From Bradyrhizobium sp. 1 (GTDB taxonomy: Bacteria > Pseudomonadota > Alphaproteobacteria > Rhizobiales > Xanthobacteraceae): a stretch of DNA of 39,405 nt. Where the stretch lies: positions 516,502 to 555,906 of the forward strand of contig NZ_JADPJH010000022.1 of NCBI RefSeq assembly GCF_023073315.1. Reading direction: 5' to 3'. Both the position numbers and the translations under genes were made by a program. The notes beneath the pieces are model-generated. The model was not told the origin of the DNA, made no database searches, and saw only the letters and a list, made by a program, of their open reading frames with translations. Shown here piece after piece: positions 26,887 to 36,600 of this stretch; within the stretch, counting starts at the first letter, position 1, and the number at the start of each line of letters is the position of its first letter.

Positions 26887-28226
26887 TTCTCCGGCTTGTA
26901 GCCATCCGTCAGCGTCTTCAGGAACGCGATGATGTCGGCCTCGTCCTGATCGGTCATCGCCGGCTTGTCACCGGGGTGACGATCGAAGGGCGGATCGGTG
27001 ATGTCGACATTGGCGTGATATTTTTGCGGCAGGTCGTCATACTTCTGCACCGTGCCGTCGGCGGCGCGCGGAAACACTTTCTCCGGATTGGTATCGCGAA
27101 AGTTGTAGAAATCCATCACCTGTTCGAGCGTGCTGAAGACCCCGTTGTGGAAGAAGGCGTGCCGCGTTGCGGTGTTGCGCAGCGTCGGCGTCAGGAACAT
27201 GCCGCAATATTGCGTCTGCTCGGAGATGTCGGTGCGATGCGGACCGCAGACGCCGAGGTCGAAATGATCGGGGTCGCGATTACCCGCGAGCGCGGCATTG
27301 CGCGGCGCGCCGAGCGCCTCGTATTGGTGATCGGTGAACAGCGGTGGCAGGCCGTCGCGGGTCGGCGTCGAGGTGTGGCAGCCGGCGCAATTGGCCTTAT
27401 CAGGGTCGTTGAACAATTGCAGCCCGCGCAATTCGCTCTCGGACAGCCGCGCCTTGCCTTCGAGCCAGTGATCGTACTTGCTGGTGTAGGGATGAAAGCT
27501 CGGCTCCTCCACCTGATAGCGCGCGACCGCGAACATTGCCTCCGCGATCAGGAGCCGCTGATTCCTCAGCACGCCGGCGCCGAACAGCTCGACAAAGCGT
27601 TGCACATAGGGCGCGCGGCGCAGCTTGTCCGCGACGACCTCGGCGCTGCCGCCGTCCATCTCGTTGGGATCGAGCAGCGGAAACAGCGCCTGATCCTGCA
27701 ACGTGTCGGCGCGGCCGTCCCAGAACAGGCCGCCCTGCGGCACGATGTTCGTCGACGCGCCGGTGCCGCCCGCGGTCTTCGTCGTGCGCGCCGCCTGCTG
27801 GCCGAGCGCGGCCATCTGCGCGAGGTCGATGACGTTGTCGTCGTCGCCCTTGTCGGGGCCGATGCTGAAATTCGGGTGGCGGTCGAGATAAGTCAGCGAG
27901 GGCACCGCGCGCGCGCCTTGGCGCAACAGGTTGGCGCCGCCGCGCATGACCGGCCCGTCATTGGGCGGACCGTAAGCATGATCCGCGCTATGGCAGGACG
28001 CACATGAGAGCATGCCCGATGACGACAGCGAGGCGTCGTAAAAGATCTCCCTGCCGAGCAGCGCCATCGCGGACAGCGGCGCGACCGGCGGACGCATCAG
28101 ACGAACCGGGTTCGGGTTCAAACCCGTCTGGTTCGCCTCGGCAAATCCTTGCGTCCCGGCAGCAAAGACGGCGCCGGCCAGACAAAGCAGGCCGGCGCCG
28201 AGAAGCCACATGGTGCGGCTGTTCAT
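26883..28226 (-). CDS. Di-heme cytochrome c peroxidase (MauG/bCcP family)
   Basis: 447-aa periplasmic di-heme protein that reduces peroxide or carries out MauG-type oxidation. An N-terminal signal region (MWLLGAGLLCLAGAVFAAG) precedes two c-heme sites: C75-A-S-C78-H79 and C280-A-G-C283-H284. Between them is the family segment FWDGRADTLQDQALFPLLDPNEM; after them, GMFLTPTLRNTATRHAFFHNGVFSTLEQVMDFY. It ends by overlapping the epimerase stop and begins 14 bp after the phosphoesterase stop, so it is the second gene of the Pho-box operon. Whether heme 2 has Met or Tyr as axial ligand (peroxidase versus MauG) cannot be decided by eye. Confidence 0.92.
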   Translation of the reverse strand: MNSRTMWLLGAGLLCLAGAVFAAGTQGFAEANQTGLNPNPVRLMRPPVAPLSAMALLGREIFYDASLSSSGMLSCASCHSADHAYGPPNDGPVMRGGANLLRQGARAVPSLTYLDRHPNFSIGPDKGDDDNVIDLAQMAALGQQAARTTKTAGGTGASTNIVPQGGLFWDGRADTLQDQALFPLLDPNEMDGGSAEVVADKLRRAPYVQRFVELFGAGVLRNQRLLIAEAMFAVARYQVEEPSFHPYTSKYDHWLEGKARLSESELRGLQLFNDPDKANCAGCHTSTPTRDGLPPLFTDHQYEALGAPRNAALAGNRDPDHFDLGVCGPHRTDISEQTQYCGMFLTPTLRNTATRHAFFHNGVFSTLEQVMDFYNFRDTNPEKVFPRAADGTVQKYDDLPQKYHANVDITDPPFDRHPGDKPAMTDQDEADIIAFLKTLTDGYKPEN

Positions 28227-28239
28227 ATGACCAGACGTG

Positions 28240-29958
28240 CTAGTGGTGGTGGTGCTCGTCCGGCGGGCTGGTGATCACCGTGCCGGCAGTCGGGTCGAGG
28301 AACAGCGCATCGACCCGGAGATCGTGGCGATGATCCTGATCGAAGTCGAACAGATCCATGATCGAGCCGGAGCTCGCATCGAACGAGCCGCCACCGAGAC
28401 GCTGGCCGCGCAGCCAATTGTCCTCGATGAACCGCACCACGGAAGCCTGCGAGATGTAGGTGCTGCTCACGTGGTTGGTCCTGGCGTAGGGCGAGACCAC
28501 GATGAAGGGCACGCGGGTGCCCGGACCGCAGCGGCCGTTCACCGGCTTGCCGACCAGACCCTTCGGCGCAGGCTGCTTGCTGGCGCCCGGGCCGCACAGG
28601 CCCGGACCGTTGACCTGGTCGGCCGTCGGATCATACGAGGCGCTCTTCGGCGCAACGTACTGATGGTCGTACCAGCCGTCGGAGTCGTCATAGGTGATGA
28701 TGACCGCGGTCTCGCGCCATTCCGGCAGCTTCTGGAGGAAGTTGATCAGCTCGACATTGCCGGCCTGCTCGTCGAGCGGATCGGAGTTGCCGGCGTGACC
28801 GTCCTGGAAGGCCGGCATCTTGATGTAGGAGACGGCCGGGAAATTGCCGGCCTTCACCGCGGCGTAGAAATCCTCGAGATCGTAGCCGTGATTGGCCGGA
28901 TCCACCTTGCCGTTGAAGTCATGGGTATGGCCGATCGCGTGAACCGAGCTCGGACGCGCGTGGGTCGGGTTGGCCGTCGACTTGTAGTACTGGAACCAGG
29001 CGTGGTGCGGGATGTAGTCCACGATAGTGCCGTTGACGTTGCTGGAGAAGGTGCTGCGGCCGCAACCGGTGGTGCCGTTCGCGTTCTTGAGCGTCAGGTC
29101 GAAGCCGCCCATGAAGCTGCCCCAACTGATGTGCTCGGCGTTGAGAAGATCGCCGACGTTCTTGCCGTCCATCAGGATCGTGCTGGTCGCGCTCGAGCAG
29201 GGATCGTTGCCCGGATCGGTGTCGCCGATCAGCGTCAGGCCGCCCTGGCCGTCGGGAACGGTCTGGGTCGAAGTGCCGACGATGTTCTGCGCGCCGTTGG
29301 TCTGGCCGGAGATCACTTCGAGCATGCCCGGCGTCGACGGACCGAAGGTGTCGGTCCAGGCATTGTCGCTCATGGCGAAGTGCTGGGCGTAGTTCCAGAG
29401 GGCAGTTGTGGTGTTGCCATCGAAATAACCCATCACCTGACCGTTGGTGCCAAACGCGCCGGCACCGCCGGCAGTGCCGCGGCCGGTGAATTTCGGGAAC
29501 AAATCGTCCTTGCCGTTGTCCACGGCCTGCTGTTCGGGCGTATAGGCGTGGTTCTGCGAGCGCGTGTTGGCCTGGGTGCGGTCGAGCCGGAACGGGTCCG
29601 TCGCGCCGGTGCCGTTGGCCGCGCTGTTGTTCGGGTTGTTCACCAGCAAATGGGCGTTGGCGAGGTTGTTGACCTTGGGCGTATGCGGCTTCGGCACGAA
29701 CGGAATCGAGCCGGATGGATTGGCCGCGTTCGGATAGGTCGCAAAGTAATGATCGAACGAGCGGTTCTCGTTGAAGATGATCACGAGATGCTTGATCGGC
29801 GTCTCGGTGTGGATGTCATGGGGATGACGGTGATGATCGTCCTGATCATGCCCGTGATCGCGGTCGCGGCCGAAATCGTCCGCGAGGACGGGAAGCGTGC
29901 ACGCGAGTGCGCTCGCGGCGGCGAAAATCGCCACCGTCGTCAGCAGTCTGGATTTCAT
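28240..29958 (-). CDS. Secreted phosphoesterase (phospholipase C/AcpA-type, alkaline phosphatase superfamily)
   Basis: 572-aa exported phosphoesterase of the PLC/AcpA class. A signal peptide covers about 1-27 (TTVAIFAAASALA...VLA). The diagnostic ENRSFDHYFAT lies at 64-74, near the metal site. Further marks are VIITYDDSDGWYDHQYV and TRVPFIVVSPYARTNHVSSTYISQASVVRFIEDNW near the C-terminus, both standard for this family. Unusual: a His/Asp-rich stretch right after the signal (about 33-50) and a natural His4 C-terminus (569-572). It probably releases phosphate from phospholipids or phosphomonoesters in the periplasm. A PhoB box lies 58 nt upstream, and the gene heads an operon with the di-heme peroxidase. 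Confidence 0.92.
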   Translation of the reverse strand: MKSRLLTTVAIFAAASALACTLPVLADDFGRDRDHGHDQDDHHRHPHDIHTETPIKHLVIIFNENRSFDHYFATYPNAANPSGSIPFVPKPHTPKVNNLANAHLLVNNPNNSAANGTGATDPFRLDRTQANTRSQNHAYTPEQQAVDNGKDDLFPKFTGRGTAGGAGAFGTNGQVMGYFDGNTTTALWNYAQHFAMSDNAWTDTFGPSTPGMLEVISGQTNGAQNIVGTSTQTVPDGQGGLTLIGDTDPGNDPCSSATSTILMDGKNVGDLLNAEHISWGSFMGGFDLTLKNANGTTGCGRSTFSSNVNGTIVDYIPHHAWFQYYKSTANPTHARPSSVHAIGHTHDFNGKVDPANHGYDLEDFYAAVKAGNFPAVSYIKMPAFQDGHAGNSDPLDEQAGNVELINFLQKLPEWRETAVIITYDDSDGWYDHQYVAPKSASYDPTADQVNGPGLCGPGASKQPAPKGLVGKPVNGRCGPGTRVPFIVVSPYARTNHVSSTYISQASVVRFIEDNWLRGQRLGGGSFDASSGSIMDLFDFDQDHRHDLRVDALFLDPTAGTVITSPPDEHHHH

Positions 29959-29999
29959 TTTTTGACGCCCCGGAAATGAGGATGTTTACGATCAGAAAT

Positions 30000-30033
30000 G
30001 TTCTAAACATCGGGAGTGACAGAGCTGTGTCAG
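30000..30033 (-). promoter_or_regulatory. PhoB box with -10 element upstream of the phosphoesterase gene
   Basis: On the minus strand CTGACAC-AGCT-CTGTCAC (30033-30016) is a pair of 7-bp direct repeats with a 4-nt spacer, i.e. an 11-bp period, matching the PhoB consensus CTGTCAT-N4-CTGTCAT closely. Ten bases further lies TAGAAC (30005-30000), a 4/6 match to TATAAT at the spacing usual for Pho promoters. The gene starts 42 nt after that -10. The position directly ahead of a secreted phosphoesterase makes a PhoB-activated promoter very likely. Confidence 0.75.
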
Positions 30034-30226
30034 TTTGACGCACGAGACACTTTGCGCGGTGGTCGAAACACAATTTATTTCGCTGGCGCTTGCTTCACCT
30101 CGCCGGACCACGGCACGCCGCTTTATTCCCCCGGGCGGATGCAAAAATGATCGCCGCTAAGTTGTTGCGCTATACGGCCGGGTGCATTTAGCTTTGCCGG
30201 ACAAGAACATATCTTTCGGGGGAAAC

Positions 30227-31402
30227 ATGAAAGCCGCTCTTCGCAGGCGCACGCGCCATGCTGCATCAGCTCTGGTCGCAACGTCCCTGGCTGGCCTCGC
30301 GACTATCGCCGCGCATGCCGAGATCGTCGTCACCGCCAATGACGGCAAGATGGTGCTGGAGAACGGCAACGCGGTCGTGCGCAAGCAGCCGCTGCCGGAC
30401 ACGGTCAGCGTCATCGATCTCACCGATGGCGCGCTGAAACTGCTCGGCGAGGTGGCGGCTCCCGCCAGTGTGGTCGGGCCGCCGCCGAGCGTGGCGATTG
30501 CGCCGGATGGCGCCTTCGCGCTGGTCACGGGCGCCATGAAGGTCGATCCGGCGGATCCGACCAAGGCTGTGCCCGACGACAAGCTCTCGGTCATCGACCT
30601 GAGATCTTCGCCGCCAAAAGTGCTCGCGACGCTTCAGGCTGGCGCCGGCGCGGCCGGGGTATCGATCAACCGTGCAGGCACGCTGGCGCTGGTTGCGAAC
30701 CGGAGCGAAGGCACCGTCTCGGTCTTTGCGATCAGCGGGAGCACGCTGACGCCGGCCGGCAAGATCCAGCTTGGTGATGCCAAGTCGGGCCCGAGCCACG
30801 CCGTGTTCTCGCGTGATGGCGCGACCGCGCTGGTCACCCGTGACGGCGACAGCAAGATCTCGCTCCTCACCGTGGACGGAACCAAGGTCGAATATGCCAA
30901 GCGCGACCTCTCCGCCGGCATCCGCCCCTACGACATCGATCTCACAGGCGGCGCGGTGGCGGTTGTCGGCAATGTCGGCGCCAGCAGCGGCGACAGCGAC
31001 ACGATCAGCCTGATCGACATGACGGCCAAGCCGATCCGAATCGTCACGACTGTTACCGTCGGGCAGACGCCGGAGGCCGTAAAAATGTCGCCCGACGGCA
31101 ATCATGTGGCCGTCACCGTCATGAACGGCTCGAACAAGCCGTCGGCCTCGCCCTTCTTCAACGATTTCGGCCTGCTGAAGGTCTACAGGATTTCCGGCAC
31201 CGACATCACGCCAGTGGCGGAAGCCAGGATCGGCCATTGGTGCCAGGGCATGGTGTGGTCGAAGGACTCCAAGCACGTCGTGGCCCAGTGCATGGTCGAG
31301 AACGAGCTGATCGCCTTCTCGTTCGACGGCAAGGCGCTGACCAAGACGTCCACACTCAAACTGCAGGTGAGCCCCGCGGGCATTCGCACCGCCGAGCCGT
31401 AG
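30227..31402 (+). CDS. YncE-type beta-propeller protein, exported
   Basis: 391-aa periplasmic seven-bladed YVTN/NHL-like propeller. A signal peptide covers about 1-32 (RRRTRHAASALVATSLAGLATIAAHA). Repeated blades show the pattern PSVAIAPDGAFALVTGA, GVSINRAGTLALVANRSEGTVSVFAI, HAVFSRDGATALVTRDGDSKISLLTV and AVKMSPDGNHVAVTVMNG. The ATG at 30227 has GGGGGAA just upstream; an in-frame ATG at 30182 would add 15 unlikely residues. It diverges from the Pho-box phosphoesterase gene across 268 bp. Proteins with this propeller fused to an alkaline-phosphatase-superfamily domain are known in annotation, which suggests that the two work together. Confidence 0.88.
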   Translation: MKAALRRRTRHAASALVATSLAGLATIAAHAEIVVTANDGKMVLENGNAVVRKQPLPDTVSVIDLTDGALKLLGEVAAPASVVGPPPSVAIAPDGAFALVTGAMKVDPADPTKAVPDDKLSVIDLRSSPPKVLATLQAGAGAAGVSINRAGTLALVANRSEGTVSVFAISGSTLTPAGKIQLGDAKSGPSHAVFSRDGATALVTRDGDSKISLLTVDGTKVEYAKRDLSAGIRPYDIDLTGGAVAVVGNVGASSGDSDTISLIDMTAKPIRIVTTVTVGQTPEAVKMSPDGNHVAVTVMNGSNKPSASPFFNDFGLLKVYRISGTDITPVAEARIGHWCQGMVWSKDSKHVVAQCMVENELIAFSFDGKALTKTSTLKLQVSPAGIRTAEP

Positions 31403-31412
31403 GGCCTGAGCA

Positions 31413-31435
31413 GCGGCGCAGCCATCCTGCGCCGC
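31413..31435. terminator. Bidirectional hairpin between convergent genes
   Basis: Perfect 9-bp stem GCGGCGCAG (31413-31421) with CTGCGCCGC (31427-31435), 5-nt loop, filling almost the whole 34-bp gap between the propeller gene and the convergent binding-protein gene. Placement favours a shared terminator; no T-tract. Confidence 0.55.
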
Positions 31436-31436
31436 G

Positions 31437-32243
31437 CTACTCGGTGCGGATCGGCGTGTCCTTCAGGCCGTTGTTGTCATAGGCCTTGCGCAAGGTGCCG
31501 TTCGTCACCGCCTCGGTCATGAATTTCGTGACGAACGTCAGAGCCTGGCTGTGGCCAAGCGGCACAGCGACCGCCGTCACCGTCTTCTTGAAGGTCTCAT
31601 CGAGCACCTTCGTGCCCGGAATCTTCTGCGACATCTTGTTGAGCTGGTCGCGCGACAGTGCGAAGGCGTCGACCTCGCCGCTCTTGAGGAGGCCGAATAT
31701 TTCGTCATAGGTCTGATAGCCCGTGACTTTCGCATTCTTCAAATGCGCGACCGCGCCGCGCATGGTGGTGGTGGCGTTGACGGCCGCGACCTTGATGCCG
31801 GGCTGGTCGAGCGTCGCGAAATTGGTGACGTTTGATCCTGATTTGACGATGTAGGTGGCGTCGGCGACCTCGTAGATCGGGCCGAACATCATCTTGGCCT
31901 CGCGCTCGGGATCCTTCGGGAGCCAGGTGACGTCCCAAGCACCTTTTTCAAGAGTGCCCTTGCCGGCGGCGTCGGTGATCTGCCCGGAATTCTGGTGCAC
32001 GACATAGTCGACGGGCACACCGAGCTGCGCCGCCATCTCCTTGCCGAGATCGACCGGCACGCCGGCATAGCCGGCCTCCGTCTTCGTGGACCAGAACGCA
32101 CCGCCCGCGGGGCTGATCGCGATCGCGACCCGCAGCTTGCCGGTCGGCGCGATCTCGTCCTTCAAGCCATCGGCTAGCGCGGGCATGGCGAGGGCCGCTG
32201 CGAGAACGAGGCCGGCGAGCGCCGAGTGGAGCGATGTGGACAT
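31437..32243 (-). CDS. Family-3 (polar amino acid) ABC substrate-binding protein
   Basis: 268-aa periplasmic receptor. A signal peptide covers about 1-25 (AGLVLAAALAMPALA). The SBP_bac_3 core starts with GKLRVAIAIS and runs to VPVDLGKEMAAQLGVPVDYVV, with DVTWLPKDPEREAKMMFGPIYEVADATYIV and VAAVNATTTMRGAVAHL as the typical hinge and ligand segments. GAGGAGA precedes the ATG. No permease or ATPase gene is near, so it is an orphan receptor. It is divergent from the RND adaptor gene. Ligand not predictable beyond a polar amino-acid-like compound. Confidence 0.92.
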   Translation of the reverse strand: MSTSLHSALAGLVLAAALAMPALADGLKDEIAPTGKLRVAIAISPAGGAFWSTKTEAGYAGVPVDLGKEMAAQLGVPVDYVVHQNSGQITDAAGKGTLEKGAWDVTWLPKDPEREAKMMFGPIYEVADATYIVKSGSNVTNFATLDQPGIKVAAVNATTTMRGAVAHLKNAKVTGYQTYDEIFGLLKSGEVDAFALSRDQLNKMSQKIPGTKVLDETFKKTVTAVAVPLGHSQALTFVTKFMTEAVTNGTLRKAYDNNGLKDTPIRTE

Positions 32244-32488
32244 GTCATGTTCTCCTCACCTTTTCTTCTTCAGACCGCTCGCGTGCCGTCACACGGTCTT
32301 TAACATAATTCTGGTCGATCGTGCGCCCGATGAAAAGCGGTTTGTCATGATAAACCTGTCAAAGGCCACATCGCTGTTTGCAGTGCAAGGCCGGTGGCTG
32401 CCAAGAGACTGCCATGGCTATGGTGTTCCACGGCCGGACATTTGTTGCTAGCCTGCCGCACCGACAGACCGCAATCGGGGGCCTCCGA

Positions 32489-33682
32489 ATGACCTGCGCT
32501 ATTCCCGCTCATCTCGCACATCGCAATCGAGAGTGGAGACAGATCGGGCGGGCGCTGACCGCCTTGGCGGCCGTGGCCGTCCTCGCGGGCTGCGAGGACA
32601 AGAACGCCTTCGTTGCCCCGCCTCCGCCCAAGGTGGATGTGGCGACGCCGGTGCAGCGCCCGGTGACGCGCTATGTCGAGGCCACCGGCAACACCGCGCC
32701 GATCAAGAATGTCGATTTGGTCGCGCGCGTGCAGGGTTTTCTGCAATCGATCGACTATCAGGACGGCACCTTTGTCAAGCAGGGCACCCAACTGTTCACG
32801 ATCGAGCCCGAGACCTACAAGCTCAAGCTCGAACAGGCGCAGGCAGCCGAGGCCGGCGCGCAGGCCTCGCTCAAACAGGCGGAAGCCGATTTCAAGCGGC
32901 AGGTCGACCTTGTTCAGCGCCAGGCCGTCTCGCAGGCGACCCTCGATACCTCGACAGCGACCCGCGACAACGCCCAGGCCAATCTCCAGCAGGCGCAGGC
33001 CAACACGAGGCTCGCCCAACTCAATTATGGCTATACCAAAGTGAGCGCGCCGTTCGACGGCATCGTCAGCGCGCATCTGGTCTCGACCGGCGAGCTCGTC
33101 GGCGTCGCCTCTCCGACCCAGCTCGCAACCATCGTCGCGATGGACCCGATCTGGGTGAACTTCACCGTCAACGAGCAGGACGTGCTGCGGATTCGGGCCG
33201 AGGCGCAGCGGCGCGGGTTGACGTCCGCCGACCTCAAGCAGTTTCCGATCCTGGTCGGCCTCCAGACCGAGACCGGCTATCCGCATGAAGGCCATCTCGA
33301 CTATGTCGCGCCCACCATCAACCAGTCGACCGGTACGCTCGCGGTGCGCGGCCTCGTGCCCAACGACAAGCGGGTGCTGCTGCCCGGCTATTTCGTCCGC
33401 GTCCGCGTGCCCTTCAGCCAGGAGAAGGACGCGCTCCTCGTCCCCGACACCGCGCTCGGCAGCGATCAGGGCGGGCGCTATCTCCTCGTCGCCAACAGCG
33501 ACAATGTCGTCGAGCAGCGCAAGGTGCAGATCGGTCCCGTCGACAACGGTCTGCGCGTGATCGAAAGCGGCCTGAAGCCCGATGACCGCGTGGTGACCGC
33601 GGGACTCCTGCGCGTGATCCCGGGTCAGAAGATCGATCCGCAGGTGACGAAGATCGAGCAGCCCCAGGCGTCTGCGAAGTAG
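32489..33682 (+). CDS. RND efflux periplasmic adaptor, MexA/AcrA-like lipoprotein
   Basis: 397-aa membrane-fusion protein linking an inner-membrane RND pump to an outer-membrane channel. A lipobox LAGC with lipidation at Cys35 follows a basic/hydrophobic leader. The HlyD-type parts are present: barrel-sandwich start RYVEATGNTAPIKNVDLVARVQGFLQSIDYQDGTFVKQG, an alpha-hairpin rich in Gln/Ala (AEAGAQASLKQAEADFKRQVDL), then KVSAPFDGIVSAHLVSTGELVG and a C-terminal membrane-proximal domain. I start at 32489 (GGGGG ribosome site); the in-frame ATG 32378 would add 37 residues ahead of the lipobox. The pump gene begins 12 bp after the stop. Confidence 0.94.
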   Translation: MTCAIPAHLAHRNREWRQIGRALTALAAVAVLAGCEDKNAFVAPPPPKVDVATPVQRPVTRYVEATGNTAPIKNVDLVARVQGFLQSIDYQDGTFVKQGTQLFTIEPETYKLKLEQAQAAEAGAQASLKQAEADFKRQVDLVQRQAVSQATLDTSTATRDNAQANLQQAQANTRLAQLNYGYTKVSAPFDGIVSAHLVSTGELVGVASPTQLATIVAMDPIWVNFTVNEQDVLRIRAEAQRRGLTSADLKQFPILVGLQTETGYPHEGHLDYVAPTINQSTGTLAVRGLVPNDKRVLLPGYFVRVRVPFSQEKDALLVPDTALGSDQGGRYLLVANSDNVVEQRKVQIGPVDNGLRVIESGLKPDDRVVTAGLLRVIPGQKIDPQVTKIEQPQASAK

Positions 33683-33694
33683 GGAGCGGACGCC

Positions 33695-36600
33695 ATGATC
33701 TCAAAATTCTTCATCGAGCGGCCGGTCCTCTCGAACGTCATCGCGCTGCTGATGATCCTGATCGGCGGCGTCGCGCTGTTCAATCTCGCGATCGCGCAAT
33801 ATCCCGACGTGGTGCCGCCGACCGTGCAGGTGACCACGCGCTATCCCGGCGCCAGCGCCAAGACCGTGATCGACACAGTTGCCTTGCCGATCGAACAACA
33901 GGTCAACGGCGTCGAGGACATGCTCTATATGCAGTCCTACAGCGCCTCCGACGGCACCTATACGCTGACCGTGACCTTCAAGATCGGCACCGACCTCAAT
34001 TTCGCGCAGGTGCTGGTGCAGAACCGCGTCTCCAGCGCACTGTCGCAGTTGCCGTCCTCGGTGCAGAACCAGGGCGTCACCGTCCAGAAGAAATCGACCT
34101 CGATCCTTTTGTTCGTGACGCTGACCTCGCCGGACTCCCGGTTCGACAGCCTCTATTTGAGCAACTACGCCACCATCAACATCCGCGACGAGCTTTCACG
34201 TTTGCCCGGCGTCGGCAACGTCACCGTGTTCGGCGCCGGCCAGTATTCGATGCGCATCTGGCTCGACCCCAACAAGCTCCAGGCCCGCGGATTGGTGCCG
34301 CAGGACGTCATCCAGGCGATCCAGCAGCAGAGCCAGCAGGTCTCGGCCGGCCAGGTCGGCGCGCCGCCGACGCCGCCGGGCCAGGCGTTCCAGTACACGC
34401 TCAATGTCAACGGCCGGCTCGACGACACCAGCCAGTTCGACAACATCATCGTCAAATCAGGCACCAGCGGCGACGTCACGCGCGTGCGCGATGTCGGCTC
34501 GGTCGAATTAGGCGCGCAGACCTACAGCCAGATCTTCTCGCTGAACAAGCAGCCCGCCACCGGCATCGGCGTATTCCAGTCGCCCGGCGCCAATGCGCTC
34601 GAGGTCGAGCAGGCCGTCGAGAAGAAGATGGCGGAGCTTGCGAAGGCCTTCCCGCAGGGCATGAAGTACGACACGCCGTTCGACACCACCAAGTTCGTGC
34701 AGGCCTCGGTGCACGAGGTCTACATGACGCTGATCGAGGCCGGCCTGCTGGTGCTGGCCGTGATCCTGGTGTTCCTGCAGGACTGGCGCGCGATGCTGGT
34801 GCCGGCGACGACCGTGCCTGTCACCATCATCGGCGCATTCGCCGCGATGGCGGCACTCGGCTTCACCATCAACATGTCGACGCTGTTTGCGATCGTGCTC
34901 GCGATCGGCATCGTCGTCGACGACGCCATCGTCGTGGTGGAAGGCGCGGCCCACAATATCGAGCAGGGCATGAACGGCCACGACGCCGCGATCAAGGCGA
35001 TGGACCAGCTGTTCGCGCCGATCGTCGGCATCACGCTGGTGCTGATCTCGGTGTTCCTGCCGGCCTCGTTCCTCGCCGGCCTCACCGGGCGCATCTATTC
35101 GCAATTCGCGCTGGTGATCGCGGCGACCGCGCTGTTGTCCGCCATCAACGCCGCGACCTTGAAGCCGACGCAATGCGCGCTGTGGCTGCGGCCGACGGTG
35201 CCGCCGGAGCAGCGCAACTTCTTCTATCGCGGCTTCAACAATGTCTATAACCGCGTCGAGCGTGGCTATACGCGGCTGATCACCTTCCTATGCAGGCACG
35301 CAACGATCTCGGTCGCTTTCGCGCTGGTGGTGATCGGGCTCAGCGGCTACGGCCTGTCGCGGGTGCCGACCGGCTTCCTGCCGATCGAGGATCAGGGCTA
35401 TCTGATCGCCGCCATTCAGCTGCCCGACGGCGCTTCGCTGGAGCGGACCCAAAAGGTGCTCGACACGGCCAGCGGGATCATCAAGGAAACGCCCGGCGTG
35501 GCGCAGGTCATCACCATCGCCGGCATCTCCGCGCTCGACAGCAGCGCCAGCCTTGCCAATGCCGGCGTCGCCTACATCATCCTGAAGGACTGGGACGCGC
35601 GCAAAGGCCCCGGCGAGGATTTGCGCTCGCTGGTCTACGGGCTCAACGACAAGCTAGCGGTGATCATGGAAGCACGCACCCTCGTGCTGCCGCCGCCGCC
35701 CATTCAAGGCATCGGCAACGCCGCCGGCTTCTCGATGCAGGTCGAGCTGCGCGACGGCAACAGCGATTTCGCCAAGCTTCAGGCGATCACCGGCGCGATG
35801 GTCTCCAACGGCCAGAGCCAGAGCGCGCTCCAGCGCGTGCAGTCCTCGTTCCGCTCGTCGGTGCCGCAATTCAACGTCGAGATCGACCGCATCAAGACCC
35901 AGACGCTGCACGTCACCACCGATCAGGTGTTCTCGGCGCTGTCGACTTATCTCGGCTCGTCCTATGTCAACCAGTTCAACAAGTTCGGCCGCGTGTTCCA
36001 GGTCTATACGCAGGCCGATCCCGCCTTCCGCGTCACCGAGCGCGACATCGCCAACATGCAGGTGCGCAACTCGAACGGCGACATGATCCCGATCGGTACC
36101 GTCGCCACGATCACGCCGGCCACCGGCCCGTCGCTGATCAGCCTCTACAATCTCTATCCCTCCTCGACCGTGATCGGCCTGCCGGCGCAGGGCTATTCGT
36201 CCGGCCAGTCGCTGACGCTGATGGAAGATATCGCGGCAAAGACGCTGCCGCCGGGCACCGGCTTCGAATGGACTGCAATGTCCTATCAGGAGAAGGCGGT
36301 CAGTAACCAGATCTACTGGGTGTTCGGGCTCGCGATGCTGCTGGTCTACATGGTGTTGGCCGGTCAGTATGAGAGCTGGTACGCGCCGATCTCGGTGATC
36401 CTCGCGGTGCCGCTGTCGCTGCTCGGGCCGATGCTGATCCTCTCCGGCCTCAAGATCGACAACAACCTCTATTGCCAGATCGGCCTGATCCTGCTGATCG
36501 CGCTGTCGGCCAAGAACGCGATCCTGATCGTCGAGGTCGGGCTGGAACTGCACGGCCGCGACGGCAAGCCGGTGCTGGAAAGCGCGATCGAGGCGGCGCG

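Noticed and set aside
32343..32361. Two TGTCA elements upstream of the RND adaptor, considered as a Pho box
   Set aside because: Their spacing is 14 bp, not the 11-bp period of PhoB sites, and the genes have no phosphate role.
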